Below, piece after piece: positions 8,496 to 17,249 of a DNA stretch of 64,000 nt. Both the position numbers and the translations under genes were made by a program. Under the pieces are notes generated by a model, which was not told the DNA's origin, did no database searches, and worked only from the letters and a program-made list of their open reading frames with translations. This DNA is from Streptomyces tailanensis (GTDB lineage Bacteria; Actinomycetota; Actinomycetes; Streptomycetales; Streptomycetaceae), in NCBI RefSeq assembly GCF_008386495.1, contig NZ_VTHJ01000054.1, forward strand, positions 1-64,000, given 5' to 3'. Each line of letters begins with the position of its first letter. Positions within the stretch are counted from its first letter, which is position 1.

Positions 8496-10142
8496 GTGGT
8501 CGTGCCTGAACCGAAGGTCTGGCGGGCCGCGAGACCGCATGTGGTGCGGGTCGCGCGCGCCGTGAAACCGGGGGTCGTACGCGTCGGGCGCGCCGTGCAG
8601 CCCGGTGCCGCGCGCGTCGCACAGGCCGTGAAACCCGGTGTCGTACGCGTCACGAGCGCCGTCACGGCACGCTCTTCGCAGCTCGCGAGGAACACGAAGA
8701 AGCTCACGACCCTCCAGTTCACCGCCGGCGCGGCAACCCTGGGGCTGGTGCTCACGGCCGGAGCGGTGGCCGCCGCCGGTCCCTGGGACTCCAGCGGTCA
8801 GCGTACGGCCGAGCGCGACTGGGCGGCATCGCGCGGTGGCGAGGGTGGCGCAGATCACGGACGTAATTCCGGTACGTCATCCGATACGGCGGCGGGGGCG
8901 CCCAAGCCCGCGCCGAGCGCTCCCACCGTGCTGTCCGGCCTCGGCGGCGCCTCCGGCGCGGGGTCCGCGCCCGACGGTGACGCCCTCGCCGCCGCCCTCG
9001 ACCCGCTGCTGAACGCCCCGGCGCTCGGCCCCCGCCGCGCGGCCGCCGTCGTCGACGTCGCGACCGGCGAGCTGCTCTACGCCAAGGGCGCCGACGACGC
9101 CCTCACTCCCGCCTCCACCACCAAGATCGCCACCGCCGCGGCGGCCCTGAGCGCGGCGGGCCCCGACCACCGCATCGAGACCCGTACGGTCCTGGAGCCC
9201 GACTCCGCCGACGTCGTCCTCGTCGGCGGCGGCGACCCCACCCTCACCGCCGACAAGGACCCGGACGGCTACGCGAGCCTGCGCACCCTCGCCGACGAGA
9301 CGGCCACCGCCCTCGAAAAGCGTCACCTGAACGAGATCACGCTCACCTACGACACGTCCCTGTACGAGGGCCCCGAGATCCACTCCATCGGCCCGAACGC
9401 CAACCTCGCCCCCGTCACGGCCCTGATGGTCGACGAGGCCCGCCTGAACGACTCCTCCAGCGGCCCCGCGGACCGCAGCACGGCCCCGGCGGCGGACGCG
9501 ACCGCGGCATTCGCGGATCTCCTGGAGGACCGGGGCATCAAGACGAAGACCCAGGGCCCCGGGGAGACGACGAAGAACGCCAAGGAACTCGCCGCAGTCT
9601 CCTCCCCGCCCCTCTCCACCCTCGTCGAGCGCATGCTCACCAACAGCGACAACGACATCGCGGAGGCCCTGGCCCGCCAGGTCGCGCTCGCGACGGACGA
9701 ACCGGCCGGCTTCGAAGGCGGTGCGGCAGCGATCAAGAAGGAACTGAAGAAGCTCGAACTCCCCCTGGAAGGCGTCGATTTCGCAGACGGCAGCGGCCTC
9801 AGCCGCGGCAACGAGCTCACCCCCGCCCTCCTCACCACCCTCCTCGCCAAGTCCGCCGCCCCCTCCCACCCCGAACTCCGCCCCGTCCTCACCGGCCTTC
9901 CGGTAGCCGGCTTCACCGGCACCCTCACCACCCGCTACACCCCCGACGCCACCGGCACAGGCGTAGTACGAGCGAAGACAGGCACCCTGACCGGCGTAAA
10001 CACCCTGGCAGGCACAGTGGTGGACGCAGAAGGCCGCCTCCTCTCCTTCGCCTTCCTGGCCACAGAGACAACAGACGCGACAGCAGCACAGAAGGCCTTG
10101 GACACAGCAGCATCAACCCTGGCGACGTGTGGCTGCCGCTGA
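8496..10142 (+). CDS. dacB: D-alanyl-D-alanine carboxypeptidase/endopeptidase (S13, PBP4 type)
   Basis: A 548-aa penicillin-binding protein acting on peptidoglycan outside the membrane. The three active-site motifs are present: STTK in PASTTKIATAA (about residue 203), SDN in LTNSDNDIAEAL (about 385), and KTG in VRAKTGTLTG (about 490). Residues 1-65 are a basic segment made of four 11-residue repeats (HVVRVARAVKP, GVVRVGRAVQP, GAARVAQAVKP, GVVRVTSAV). A transmembrane anchor (LQFTAGAATLGLVLTAGAVA) follows, then an Ala/Gly/Pro linker. The start is GTG 8496 after AAAGGGG; GTG 8502 is possible. The cytoplasmic repeat is unusual. Confidence 0.92.
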   Translation: MVVPEPKVWRAARPHVVRVARAVKPGVVRVGRAVQPGAARVAQAVKPGVVRVTSAVTARSSQLARNTKKLTTLQFTAGAATLGLVLTAGAVAAAGPWDSSGQRTAERDWAASRGGEGGADHGRNSGTSSDTAAGAPKPAPSAPTVLSGLGGASGAGSAPDGDALAAALDPLLNAPALGPRRAAAVVDVATGELLYAKGADDALTPASTTKIATAAAALSAAGPDHRIETRTVLEPDSADVVLVGGGDPTLTADKDPDGYASLRTLADETATALEKRHLNEITLTYDTSLYEGPEIHSIGPNANLAPVTALMVDEARLNDSSSGPADRSTAPAADATAAFADLLEDRGIKTKTQGPGETTKNAKELAAVSSPPLSTLVERMLTNSDNDIAEALARQVALATDEPAGFEGGAAAIKKELKKLELPLEGVDFADGSGLSRGNELTPALLTTLLAKSAAPSHPELRPVLTGLPVAGFTGTLTTRYTPDATGTGVVRAKTGTLTGVNTLAGTVVDAEGRLLSFAFLATETTDATAAQKALDTAASTLATCGCR

Positions 10143-10149
10143 GCCTGAG

Positions 10150-10250
10150 GGAAAAGCAAGGGGCGCAGCCCCACGCTTTTCAGGGGCGCGGGGCTGTGTC
10201 GATTTGCGGCTCCGCCGCGTGGGCGCGAGCAACCCCCACCCACCCGCACG
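10150..10250. repeat. Intergenic repeat B, copy 2 (with hairpin)
   Basis: This copy begins with a stem-loop, GAAAAGC (10151-10157) pairing with GCTTTTC (10175-10181) and enclosing GGGGC/GCCCC. It continues with GGGGCGCGGGGCTGTGTCGA, TTTGCGGCTCCGCCGCG and TGGGCGCGAGC. It lies just after dacB and probably ends its transcript. Confidence 0.85.
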
Positions 10251-10323
10251 TACCCAACCCTCCCAAGGCCCCCCACCCCCCATGGCCTGCCCCAAGCGGC
10301 AGCGCTCCCGTACGGTTGACGAC

Positions 10324-11448
10324 ATGACTCGTATCGGTGGTGCCGAGATGGTCGACTGGAATCTCGCGGTGGCGACCGCGACCCGGCTCGTGCGGCCGGG
10401 CCCCGAGGTGAGCCGCGACGAGGCCCGGGCCATCGTCGCCGAGCTCCGCCGACACGCGAAGGCATCCGAGGAACATGTGCGCGCGTTCACGCGGATGCTC
10501 CCCGACACGGCCGACGACACCCCGGTGCTCGTCGTCGACCGCCCCGGCTGGGTGCGCGCCAATGTCGCCGGCTTCCGTGAGCTGCTGAAACCCCTGCTGG
10601 ACAAGATGCAGGAACGTCGCGGCAGCACCCCTGGCGGCGCCGTGCTGGGCGCGGTGGGCGGCAAGGTCACCGGCGTGGAGCTGGGGATGCTGCTGTCGTT
10701 CCTGGCCTCCCGGGTGCTCGGCCAGTACGAGACGTTCGCCCCGGCGACCCGTGACCTCCCGGCAGGGGAGAACGGCGGCGGCCGGCTGCTTCTGGTCGCG
10801 CCGAACATCGTGCACGTGGAGCGCGAGCTCGACGTACAGCCCCACGACTTCCGGCTCTGGGTGACTCTCCACGAGGAGACGCACCGGACGCAGTTCACGG
10901 CGGTGCCGTGGCTGCGGGACCACCTGGAGGGCGAAATCCAGTCGTTCTTGGGGGAGACCGAGGTCGACCCCATGACCGTCCTGGAGCGCATCAGAGAGGC
11001 CGCCCAGTCACTCGCGGGTGGTCGGCCCGAGGGAGAGGTGGGCGACGACAGTCACTCGATCGTGGAGTTGGTGCAGACCCCCGCCCAGCGAGAGATCCTC
11101 GGCCGCCTCACCGCCGTCATGTCGCTCCTGGAGGGCCACGCCGACTTCGTCATGGACGGGGTGGGTCCGGCGGTCGTGCCGTCCGTCGCCGAGATCCGCG
11201 AGAAGTTCCAGCAGCGACGCGCGAAGGGCGCCTCGCGCCTGGACCTCGCTCTGCGCAAACTGCTGGGTCTGGATGCCAAACTCAGGCAGTACCGGGACGG
11301 GGAACGGTTCGTACGGGCGGTCGTCGAACAGGTCGGTATGGACGGTTTCAACCGTGTGTGGACCTCCCCGAACACCCTGCCGACCAAGGCGGAGATCGCC
11401 AAACCGGCGGATTGGATCGCGCGGGTGCATCGCAAGGCCGATTCGTGA
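10324..11448 (+). CDS. Zincin-like metalloprotease of the DUF2342 family
   Basis: A 374-aa protein. The zinc-binding HExxH-type motif is TLHEETHRTQF (about residues 178-188), with ALLEGHADF-like text (SLLEGHADFVMDGVG) downstream. This matches the actinobacterial DUF2342/zinc-dependent metalloprotease family, often annotated in relation to F420 genes; its substrate is unknown. I chose the ATG at 10324 because the ORF upstream of it lies in repeat B. It precedes tilS with a 194-bp gap. Confidence 0.82.
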   Translation: MTRIGGAEMVDWNLAVATATRLVRPGPEVSRDEARAIVAELRRHAKASEEHVRAFTRMLPDTADDTPVLVVDRPGWVRANVAGFRELLKPLLDKMQERRGSTPGGAVLGAVGGKVTGVELGMLLSFLASRVLGQYETFAPATRDLPAGENGGGRLLLVAPNIVHVERELDVQPHDFRLWVTLHEETHRTQFTAVPWLRDHLEGEIQSFLGETEVDPMTVLERIREAAQSLAGGRPEGEVGDDSHSIVELVQTPAQREILGRLTAVMSLLEGHADFVMDGVGPAVVPSVAEIREKFQQRRAKGASRLDLALRKLLGLDAKLRQYRDGERFVRAVVEQVGMDGFNRVWTSPNTLPTKAEIAKPADWIARVHRKADS

Positions 11449-11642
11449 GCCGCGCGCGAGCGTGGTGAACGGATCCGGCCGACGGCAGGCAAACGCCCCT
11501 TCAATCACCCGTCCGAGGGACCGTGAGCCATGGGTAGGCGTGCAATGCTCGGGGAACGGCCCGGTTCTGTCACCATCTACACACTCTGAGTGACCGAACC
11601 TCGGGCTCACCCCCCCCGACAATTTCATGAAGGGAACCGGAC

Positions 11643-12764
11643 ATGGGTCCCCACCCCGCGGTCGCGGCGATACGCCTGGCGGTCCGCCGCGTACTCCACG
11701 ACCTCCTCACCGAACACCACACGAACGCCGACCGTCGCACGCCCGCCTACGCGACCCCGGGCGCGCTTTCCGTCGCGGGCGCACAACCGGTGCCCACGCC
11801 CCCCACGGCCGCACCCTCCGCGACCGGGTCCGCCCCGCACGAGCAGCTTCCCCCGCCGCTCGTGCTCGTCGCATGCTCCGGTGGCGCCGACTCCATGGCG
11901 CTCGCGTCCGCCCTCGCCTTCGAGGCGCCCAAGCTCGGCATCCGGGCCGGCGGCATCACCGTCGACCACGGCCTGCAGCCGGGCTCCGACCTGCGCGCCG
12001 AGGAGGTCGTGCTGCGCCTGCGCGAACTCGGCCTGGACCCGGCCGAGTCCGTCGCCGTGACCGTCGGCCGTGACGGCGGCCCCGAGGCCGCCGCCCGCGA
12101 CGCCCGCTACACCGCCCTGGACGCCGCCCTGGAACGCCACGGGGCCACCGCCGTCCTGCTCGGCCACACCCGCGACGACCAAGCCGAAACCGTCCTGCTC
12201 GGTCTCGCCCGCGGCTCCGGCATCCGCTCCCTGTCCGGCATGGCCGCGGTCTCGGGGGCCGACGGCCGCTACCGCCGTCCCTTCCTCGCACTCGACCGGC
12301 AGACCGCCCGTAACGCCTGCATGGCCCAGTCCCTGCCCGTCTGGGACGACCCGCACAACGTCGACCCCGCCTACACCCGCTCGCGCCTCCGCCACGAGGG
12401 CCTGCCCGCCCTGGAGAAGGCGCTCGGCAAGGGCGTCGTCGAGGCCCTCGCCCGCACGGCCCAGCTCTCCCGCGACGACGCCGACGCCCTCGACACCTGG
12501 GCCCGTCAGGCCGAGGCCTCCGTCCGGGACGCCTCCGGTCTCCTGGAGTGCGCGAAGCTCTACGCCCTGCCCCCCGCCGTGCGCCGCCGCATCCTGCGCC
12601 GCGCCGCCATCGAGGCCGGCGCCCCGGCCGGTTCCCTCTTCGCCCGGCACATCGAGGAAGTCGACCGTCTCATCACCGGCTGGCGCGGTCAGGGAGCCAT
12701 CAATCTCCCCGGCCGGGTCGTCGCCCAGCGCCAGGGTGGCAGACTGGTGATTCGGCAAGGCTGA
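11643..12764 (+). CDS. tilS: tRNA(Ile)-lysidine synthase
   Basis: A 373-aa cytoplasmic enzyme that attaches lysine to the wobble C34 of tRNA-Ile2 using ATP, so that it reads AUA. The PP-loop motif is CSGGADSMALASAL (about residue 79). LGHTRDDQAETVLLGLARGSG, the RPFLALDR block and the DPHNVDPAYTRSRLRHEGLP block are typical. About 40 residues of Ala/Pro-rich sequence precede the P-loop compared with short homologues. The ATG 11643 follows GAAGGGAAC. It is followed by hpt with a short gap, as in many actinobacteria. Confidence 0.94.
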   Translation: MGPHPAVAAIRLAVRRVLHDLLTEHHTNADRRTPAYATPGALSVAGAQPVPTPPTAAPSATGSAPHEQLPPPLVLVACSGGADSMALASALAFEAPKLGIRAGGITVDHGLQPGSDLRAEEVVLRLRELGLDPAESVAVTVGRDGGPEAAARDARYTALDAALERHGATAVLLGHTRDDQAETVLLGLARGSGIRSLSGMAAVSGADGRYRRPFLALDRQTARNACMAQSLPVWDDPHNVDPAYTRSRLRHEGLPALEKALGKGVVEALARTAQLSRDDADALDTWARQAEASVRDASGLLECAKLYALPPAVRRRILRRAAIEAGAPAGSLFARHIEEVDRLITGWRGQGAINLPGRVVAQRQGGRLVIRQG

Positions 12765-12859
12765 ATCCGGACGCCGACGGGGCCCCTCACACGGGCCCCC
12801 GGCCCCCCTCGTACGTACGCGACGGGCGTCCGGGAGCGGCCCTGGGACGACCGAAAGTG

Positions 12860-13420
12860 ATGCGGGTGGACGCGAAAGACATGGGTACCGACCTCAAAGA
12901 GGTACTCATCACCAAGGAAGAGATCGACGCGAAGCTGGCCGAGCTGGCCGCGAAGATCGACGCGGAGTACGCGGGCAAGGACCTGCTCATCGTCGGAGTC
13001 CTCAAGGGCGCCGTGATGGTCATGGCGGACCTCGCCCGGGCGCTGTCCACCCCGGTCACCATGGACTGGATGGCCGTGTCCTCCTACGGCGCGGGCACCC
13101 AGTCCTCCGGTGTGGTGCGGATCCTCAAGGACCTCGACACCGACATCAAGGGCAAGCACGTCCTGATCGTCGAGGACATCATCGACTCCGGCCTGACCCT
13201 GTCCTGGCTGATCTCCAACCTCGGCTCCCGCGAGCCCGCCTCCCTCAAGGTGTGCACGCTGCTGCGCAAGCCGGACGCCGCGAAGGTCGCCATCGACGTG
13301 GAGTGGGTCGGCTTCGACATCCCCAACGAGTTCGTCGTGGGCTACGGCCTCGACTACGCCGAGAAGTACCGCAACCTCCCGTTCGTCGGTACGCTCGCGC
13401 CCCACGTCTACGGCGGCTGA
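12860..13420 (+). CDS. hpt: Hypoxanthine phosphoribosyltransferase
   Basis: A 186-aa purine-salvage enzyme that makes IMP or GMP from the base and PRPP. The PRPP-binding motif is VLIVEDIIDSGLTLSWL (about residues 100-116). VLKGAVMVMADLAR and the C-terminal VGYGLDYAEKYRNLPFVG are also typical. ATG 12860 was chosen; a GTG directly before it is equally possible. It lies between tilS and ftsH, the usual tilS-hpt-ftsH order. Confidence 0.95.
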   Translation: MRVDAKDMGTDLKEVLITKEEIDAKLAELAAKIDAEYAGKDLLIVGVLKGAVMVMADLARALSTPVTMDWMAVSSYGAGTQSSGVVRILKDLDTDIKGKHVLIVEDIIDSGLTLSWLISNLGSREPASLKVCTLLRKPDAAKVAIDVEWVGFDIPNEFVVGYGLDYAEKYRNLPFVGTLAPHVYGG

Positions 13421-13486
13421 AACGCCCTCGTCACGAGGCAGGTGTCGTCCTCGTCACGACGACGGGCCAGTCTTTGTAAGACGCTC

Positions 13487-13513
13487 GGGAACCCCAGCGG
13501 GTTTCGCGCCGTT
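13487..13513 (+). promoter_or_regulatory. Candidate SigR-type promoter upstream of ftsH
   Basis: GGGAAC (13487-13492) and GTT (13511-13513) are separated by exactly 18 bases. This is close to the GGGAAT-N18-GTT consensus of the thiol-stress sigma factor SigR in Streptomyces, with one change in the -35. The site is about 140 bp upstream of the ftsH start. Control of ftsH by SigR is inferred. Confidence 0.45.
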
Positions 13514-13654
13514 GGAGCATGCGAGGACGGGTGCACCATCAGTCCCGAGCGGCTCCCATGCGGCTTCGGGTGACAATGCTGGGGTACCGTCCGAAGAACA
13601 GTCTTTATCAAACTCACTATGGCAGGAGGGACGGGGCGGCACCGCTCCGTATGG

Positions 13655-15673
13655 ATGGACGTGAAGCGATACTTCCGTGGGCCGGTCATGTGGATCGTGC
13701 TGGCCGTCCTTGCCGTGGTCGTGTTGATGCAGGTCGTCGGCTCGTCCGGCGGCTACAAGACGGTGGACACGGGCCAGGTCGTCCAGGCGATCAATGACAA
13801 CAAGGTCCAAGAGGCCAAGCTGACCACCGGTGAAGAGCAGACCATCAAGGTCCAGCTCAAGGACGGTCAGAAGATCGAGGGCAGCTCGAAGATCCAGGCG
13901 AGCTACATCGGCGATCAGGGCGTGACCCTCGCGAACACGCTGCAGGACAAGTTCCAGAACAAGCAGATCCCCGACGGCTACACGGTCTCCCCGACCAAGC
14001 AGAACGCTTTCGTCGGCATCCTGCTGTCGCTGCTCCCCTTTGTCCTCATCGTGGTCGTCTTCCTGTTCCTGATGAACCAGATGCAGGGCGGCGGCTCCCG
14101 AGTGATGAACTTCGGGAAGTCCAAGGCCAAGCTCATCACCAAGGACACCCCGAAGACGACGTTCTCGGACGTCGCGGGCGCTGATGAGGCCGTCGAGGAG
14201 CTCCACGAGATCAAGGAGTTCCTGCAGGAGCCCGCCAAGTTCCAGGCCGTCGGCGCCAAGATCCCCAAGGGTGTGCTGCTCTACGGCCCGCCCGGTACGG
14301 GCAAGACGCTGCTCGCACGCGCTGTCGCGGGCGAGGCGGGCGTCCCCTTCTACTCGATCTCCGGTTCCGACTTCGTCGAGATGTTCGTCGGTGTCGGTGC
14401 CTCCCGAGTCCGTGACCTGTTCGAGCAGGCCAAGGCGAACGCCCCGGCGATCGTCTTCGTCGACGAGATCGACGCGGTCGGCCGCCACCGCGGCGCCGGC
14501 CTCGGCGGTGGTCACGACGAGCGCGAGCAGACCCTGAACCAGCTCCTCGTCGAGATGGACGGCTTCGACGTCAAGGGCGGTGTGATCCTCATCGCCGCGA
14601 CGAACCGGCCCGACATCCTCGACCCGGCGCTGCTGCGTCCCGGCCGTTTCGACCGGCAGATCGCCGTCGACCGCCCGGACATGCAGGGCCGTCTGGAGAT
14701 CCTCAAGGTCCACCAGAAGGGCAAGCCGGTCGCGCCCGACGTCGACCTGGGCGCTGTCGCCCGCCGCACCCCCGGTATGACGGGTGCCGATCTGTCCAAC
14801 GTCCTGAACGAGGCCGCGCTCCTGACGGCCCGCAGCGACAAGAAGCTGATCGACAACCAGATGCTGGACGAGGCGATCGACCGCGTCATCGCGGGCCCGC
14901 AGAAGCGGACCCGGATCATGTCGGACAAGGAGAAGAAGATCACCGCGTACCACGAGGGCGGTCACGCCCTGGTCGCGGCGGCTTCCCCGAACTCCGACCC
15001 GGTCCACAAGATCACGATTCTGTCCCGTGGTCGCGCTCTCGGCTACACGATGGTCCTGCCGGACGAGGACAAGTACTCGACCACCCGCAACGAGATGCTC
15101 GATCAGCTCGGCTACATGCTGGGCGGCCGCGCCGCCGAGGAACTGGTCTTCCACGACCCGACCACCGGCGCCGCGAACGACATCGAGAAGGCCACCAGCC
15201 TGGCCCGCGCGATGGTCACCCAGTACGGCATGACCGAGCGTCTCGGCGCCATCAAGTTCGGCGGCGACAACACCGAGCCGTTCCTCGGACGTGAGATGGC
15301 CCACCAGCGCGACTACTCGGAAGAGGTCGCCGCGCTGGTCGACGAAGAGGTCAAGAAGCTCATCGAGAACGCGCACAACGAAGCCTGGGAGATCCTGGTC
15401 GAGAACCGCGATGTCCTCGACAACCTGGTGCTTCAGCTGCTGGAGAAGGAGACGCTGGGCAAGGAGGAGATCGCCGAGATCTTCGCCCCCATCGTCAAGC
15501 GTCCGCCCCGGCCCGCCTGGACCGGCTCCTCCCGCCGCACCCCCTCCACCCGCCCGCCGGTGCTCTCCCCCAGGGAGCTCGCACTGACGAACGGCGCCAA
15601 CGGCGCGACACCGGCGATCACCGCCAACACCGCCGCCGTCGACGCCGTCCCGGAGGAGCGCCCGGAGAGCTGA
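13655..15673 (+). CDS. ftsH: ATP-dependent zinc metalloprotease FtsH
   Basis: A 672-aa membrane-anchored AAA protease that degrades membrane and regulatory proteins. Two membrane segments (about residues 9-27 and 115-135) flank an extracytoplasmic domain. Walker A is GPPGTGKT, Walker B is IVFVDEID, the second region of homology is ATNRPDILDPALLRPGRFDR, and the zinc motif is HEGGH with the third ligand in ANDIEKAT. The C-terminal 60 residues are Ala/Thr/Pro-rich, as usual in Streptomyces. I chose ATG 13655 (DVKRYFRGPVMW); an earlier ATG at 13619 adds 12 residues but lacks a ribosome-binding site. Confidence 0.96.
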   Translation: MDVKRYFRGPVMWIVLAVLAVVVLMQVVGSSGGYKTVDTGQVVQAINDNKVQEAKLTTGEEQTIKVQLKDGQKIEGSSKIQASYIGDQGVTLANTLQDKFQNKQIPDGYTVSPTKQNAFVGILLSLLPFVLIVVVFLFLMNQMQGGGSRVMNFGKSKAKLITKDTPKTTFSDVAGADEAVEELHEIKEFLQEPAKFQAVGAKIPKGVLLYGPPGTGKTLLARAVAGEAGVPFYSISGSDFVEMFVGVGASRVRDLFEQAKANAPAIVFVDEIDAVGRHRGAGLGGGHDEREQTLNQLLVEMDGFDVKGGVILIAATNRPDILDPALLRPGRFDRQIAVDRPDMQGRLEILKVHQKGKPVAPDVDLGAVARRTPGMTGADLSNVLNEAALLTARSDKKLIDNQMLDEAIDRVIAGPQKRTRIMSDKEKKITAYHEGGHALVAAASPNSDPVHKITILSRGRALGYTMVLPDEDKYSTTRNEMLDQLGYMLGGRAAEELVFHDPTTGAANDIEKATSLARAMVTQYGMTERLGAIKFGGDNTEPFLGREMAHQRDYSEEVAALVDEEVKKLIENAHNEAWEILVENRDVLDNLVLQLLEKETLGKEEIAEIFAPIVKRPPRPAWTGSSRRTPSTRPPVLSPRELALTNGANGATPAITANTAAVDAVPEERPES

Positions 15674-15749
15674 CGCCCACCCGGTGAGATCCGACCGCCG
15701 AGAGCTCCGCTCCCGGACCCCGGCCGCCTCACCAGGCCCGGAATGAATG

Positions 15750-15783
15750 CCGCGCCCCCCTGGTTTTAGCCTGGGGGGCGCGG
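15750..15783. terminator. Strong stem-loop terminator after ftsH
   Basis: An 11-bp perfect stem, CCGCGCCCCCC (15750-15760) and GGGGGGCGCGG (15773-15783), encloses a loop with TTTTA. It lies 77 bp after ftsH and 69 bp before folE, so folE probably has its own promoter. Confidence 0.8.
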
Positions 15784-15851
15784 CATTGTCGTATGGCCGT
15801 ATGCGAGACGCGTAACCCGTATGCGTCACAGGCTCAGAAGCGAGGCACCAC

Positions 15852-16457
15852 ATGACCGACCCCGTGACGCTGGACGGCGAGGGCACCATCGGCGAATTCG
15901 ACGAGAAGCGCGCCGAGAACGCCGTACGAGAACTGCTGATCGCGGTCGGAGAGGACCCGGACCGGGAGGGGCTCAGGGAGACGCCGGGGCGGGTGGCTCG
16001 TGCGTATCGGGAGCTGCTGGCGGGGATGTGGCAGCAACCCGAGGACGTGCTCACGACGACGTTCGACCTGGGACACGACGAGATGATCCTGGTGAAGGAC
16101 ATCGAAGTCGTTTCCTTCTGCGAACACCATTTGCTGCCTTTCCATGGCGTGGCGCACATCGGATACATCCCGGCCGAGACGGGAAAGATCACGGGGCTGT
16201 CGAAACTGGCTCGTCTCGTCGAGGTGTTCGCCCGGCGGCCGCAGGTGCAGGAACGGCTCACTGTGCAGATCGCTGATTCACTTATGCGCATTCTGGAGGC
16301 GCGTGGCGCCATCGTCGTCATCGAGGCCGAGCACATGTGCATGTCGGTGCGCGGCGTCCGCAAGCCGGGTGCCAAGACCACGACTTCGGCCGTGCGTGGT
16401 CAGCTGCGGGATGCCACGACCCGTGCCGAGGCGATGAGTCTGATACTGGCGCGTTGA
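15852..16457 (+). CDS. folE: GTP cyclohydrolase I
   Basis: A 201-aa enzyme that converts GTP to 7,8-dihydroneopterin triphosphate, the first step of folate synthesis. The zinc and catalytic region SFCEHHLLPFHGVAHIGYIP, the ARLVEVFARRPQVQERLT block and the Cys of EAEHMCMSVRGVRKPG are complete. ATG 15852 follows GAGG. The gene points toward the leftward fol genes (DUF3180, folK, folB, folP) and ends one base before the DUF3180 stop region. Confidence 0.96.
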   Translation: MTDPVTLDGEGTIGEFDEKRAENAVRELLIAVGEDPDREGLRETPGRVARAYRELLAGMWQQPEDVLTTTFDLGHDEMILVKDIEVVSFCEHHLLPFHGVAHIGYIPAETGKITGLSKLARLVEVFARRPQVQERLTVQIADSLMRILEARGAIVVIEAEHMCMSVRGVRKPGAKTTTSAVRGQLRDATTRAEAMSLILAR

Positions 16458-16458
16458 T

Positions 16459-16944
16459 CTACGCCGCCCGCGCCGTGCCGCCGTTCGAGTCGTCGTCCTC
16501 CGGGAGCTTGCAGACGCGCTCCAGGAAGAAGGCGGCCACTATGACGCCGATGCCGGCGACGACGGAGAAGCCGGCGTAGATGGCCTGGTCGCGGCGGGCC
16601 GGGACCTCCAGGTGCTCCAGGAGGAAGGCGCCGACACCGCCGTACATCCCGGCGACGAGGGCGGCGACCAGGGCGCTGGCCTGGCCGAACACGACCGCGC
16701 GGGCGGCCATCAAGGGGTCGACGCCCTTGGCGTCCGGCTGGCGCTCCCGCTGGGCCTTGAGCCGGGTGCGGATCGACAGTGCCGTGGCCGTGAGGACGGC
16801 GGCGATCAGGGCGAGGACGATGGGCGCGGCCAGCGGGACGCTGGGCAGGGTCCCCACCGAGTTCCACAGCCGGGCTCCCGCCCAGGACAGCACCCCGGCC
16901 ACGACGAACACCGTGACCATCGTCCTGATGCGCAGCTCTTTCAC
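16459..16944 (-). CDS. DUF3180-family membrane protein
   Basis: A 161-aa protein with four predicted membrane segments (TMVTVFVVAGVLSWAGARL, PLAAPIVLALIAAVLTATAL, FGQASALVAALVAGMYGGV, IYAGFSVVAGIGVIVAAFFL). It matches DUF3180, conserved next to folK in actinobacteria. Function is unknown. I chose GTG 16944 because GAAGGGG lies just upstream. It would be the last gene of the folP-folB-folK operon, but a 234-bp palindromic element now separates it from folK. Confidence 0.85.
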   Translation of the reverse strand: MKELRIRTMVTVFVVAGVLSWAGARLWNSVGTLPSVPLAAPIVLALIAAVLTATALSIRTRLKAQRERQPDAKGVDPLMAARAVVFGQASALVAALVAGMYGGVGAFLLEHLEVPARRDQAIYAGFSVVAGIGVIVAAFFLERVCKLPEDDDSNGGTARAA

Positions 16945-17002
16945 GATGCCCCTTCGATGAGCCAGGCGGTCCGTACGGGTCTTTCGGGGACGACCCCGAC
17001 CC

Positions 17003-17236
17003 GGGGGTGTTTTGAATGTCCCGCACGGCACCCACGGCGCCCGGCACGCTCCCCCACTCTCGGCTTCGCTCGAGCGGGAGGGGCCCCACCGCCGCACCGG
17101 CCAAAGGCCCAAGTAGCTCCTCCCCCAGTCTCAACTTCGTTCGACCGGGGGCACCCCCATCGAGGGCCTTCGTCCGGCACGCCGAGGGTACGCACCGGAC
17201 ATCGACGGCACCGCACAGGACATTCAAAACACCCCC
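17003..17236. mobile_element. MITE-like terminal-inverted-repeat element, copy 1 (expanded core)
   Basis: The left end GGGGGTGTTTTGAATGTCC (from 17003) is the exact inverse of the right end, which finishes CACCCCC at 17236. TA follows on the right. The left flank is CC instead of TA, so one boundary has decayed. The inside matches the copy at 43161-43323 but carries two versions of the 41-bp module A (17049-17087 and 17120-17160). No ORF for a transposase is present. It separates folK from DUF3180. Confidence 0.75.
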
Positions 17237-17249
17237 TAGACCTTAACGA

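Noticed and set aside
15786..15826. CGTATG repeats before folE as an operator
   Set aside because: Three short CGTATG copies without regular spacing or symmetry; too weak to call.
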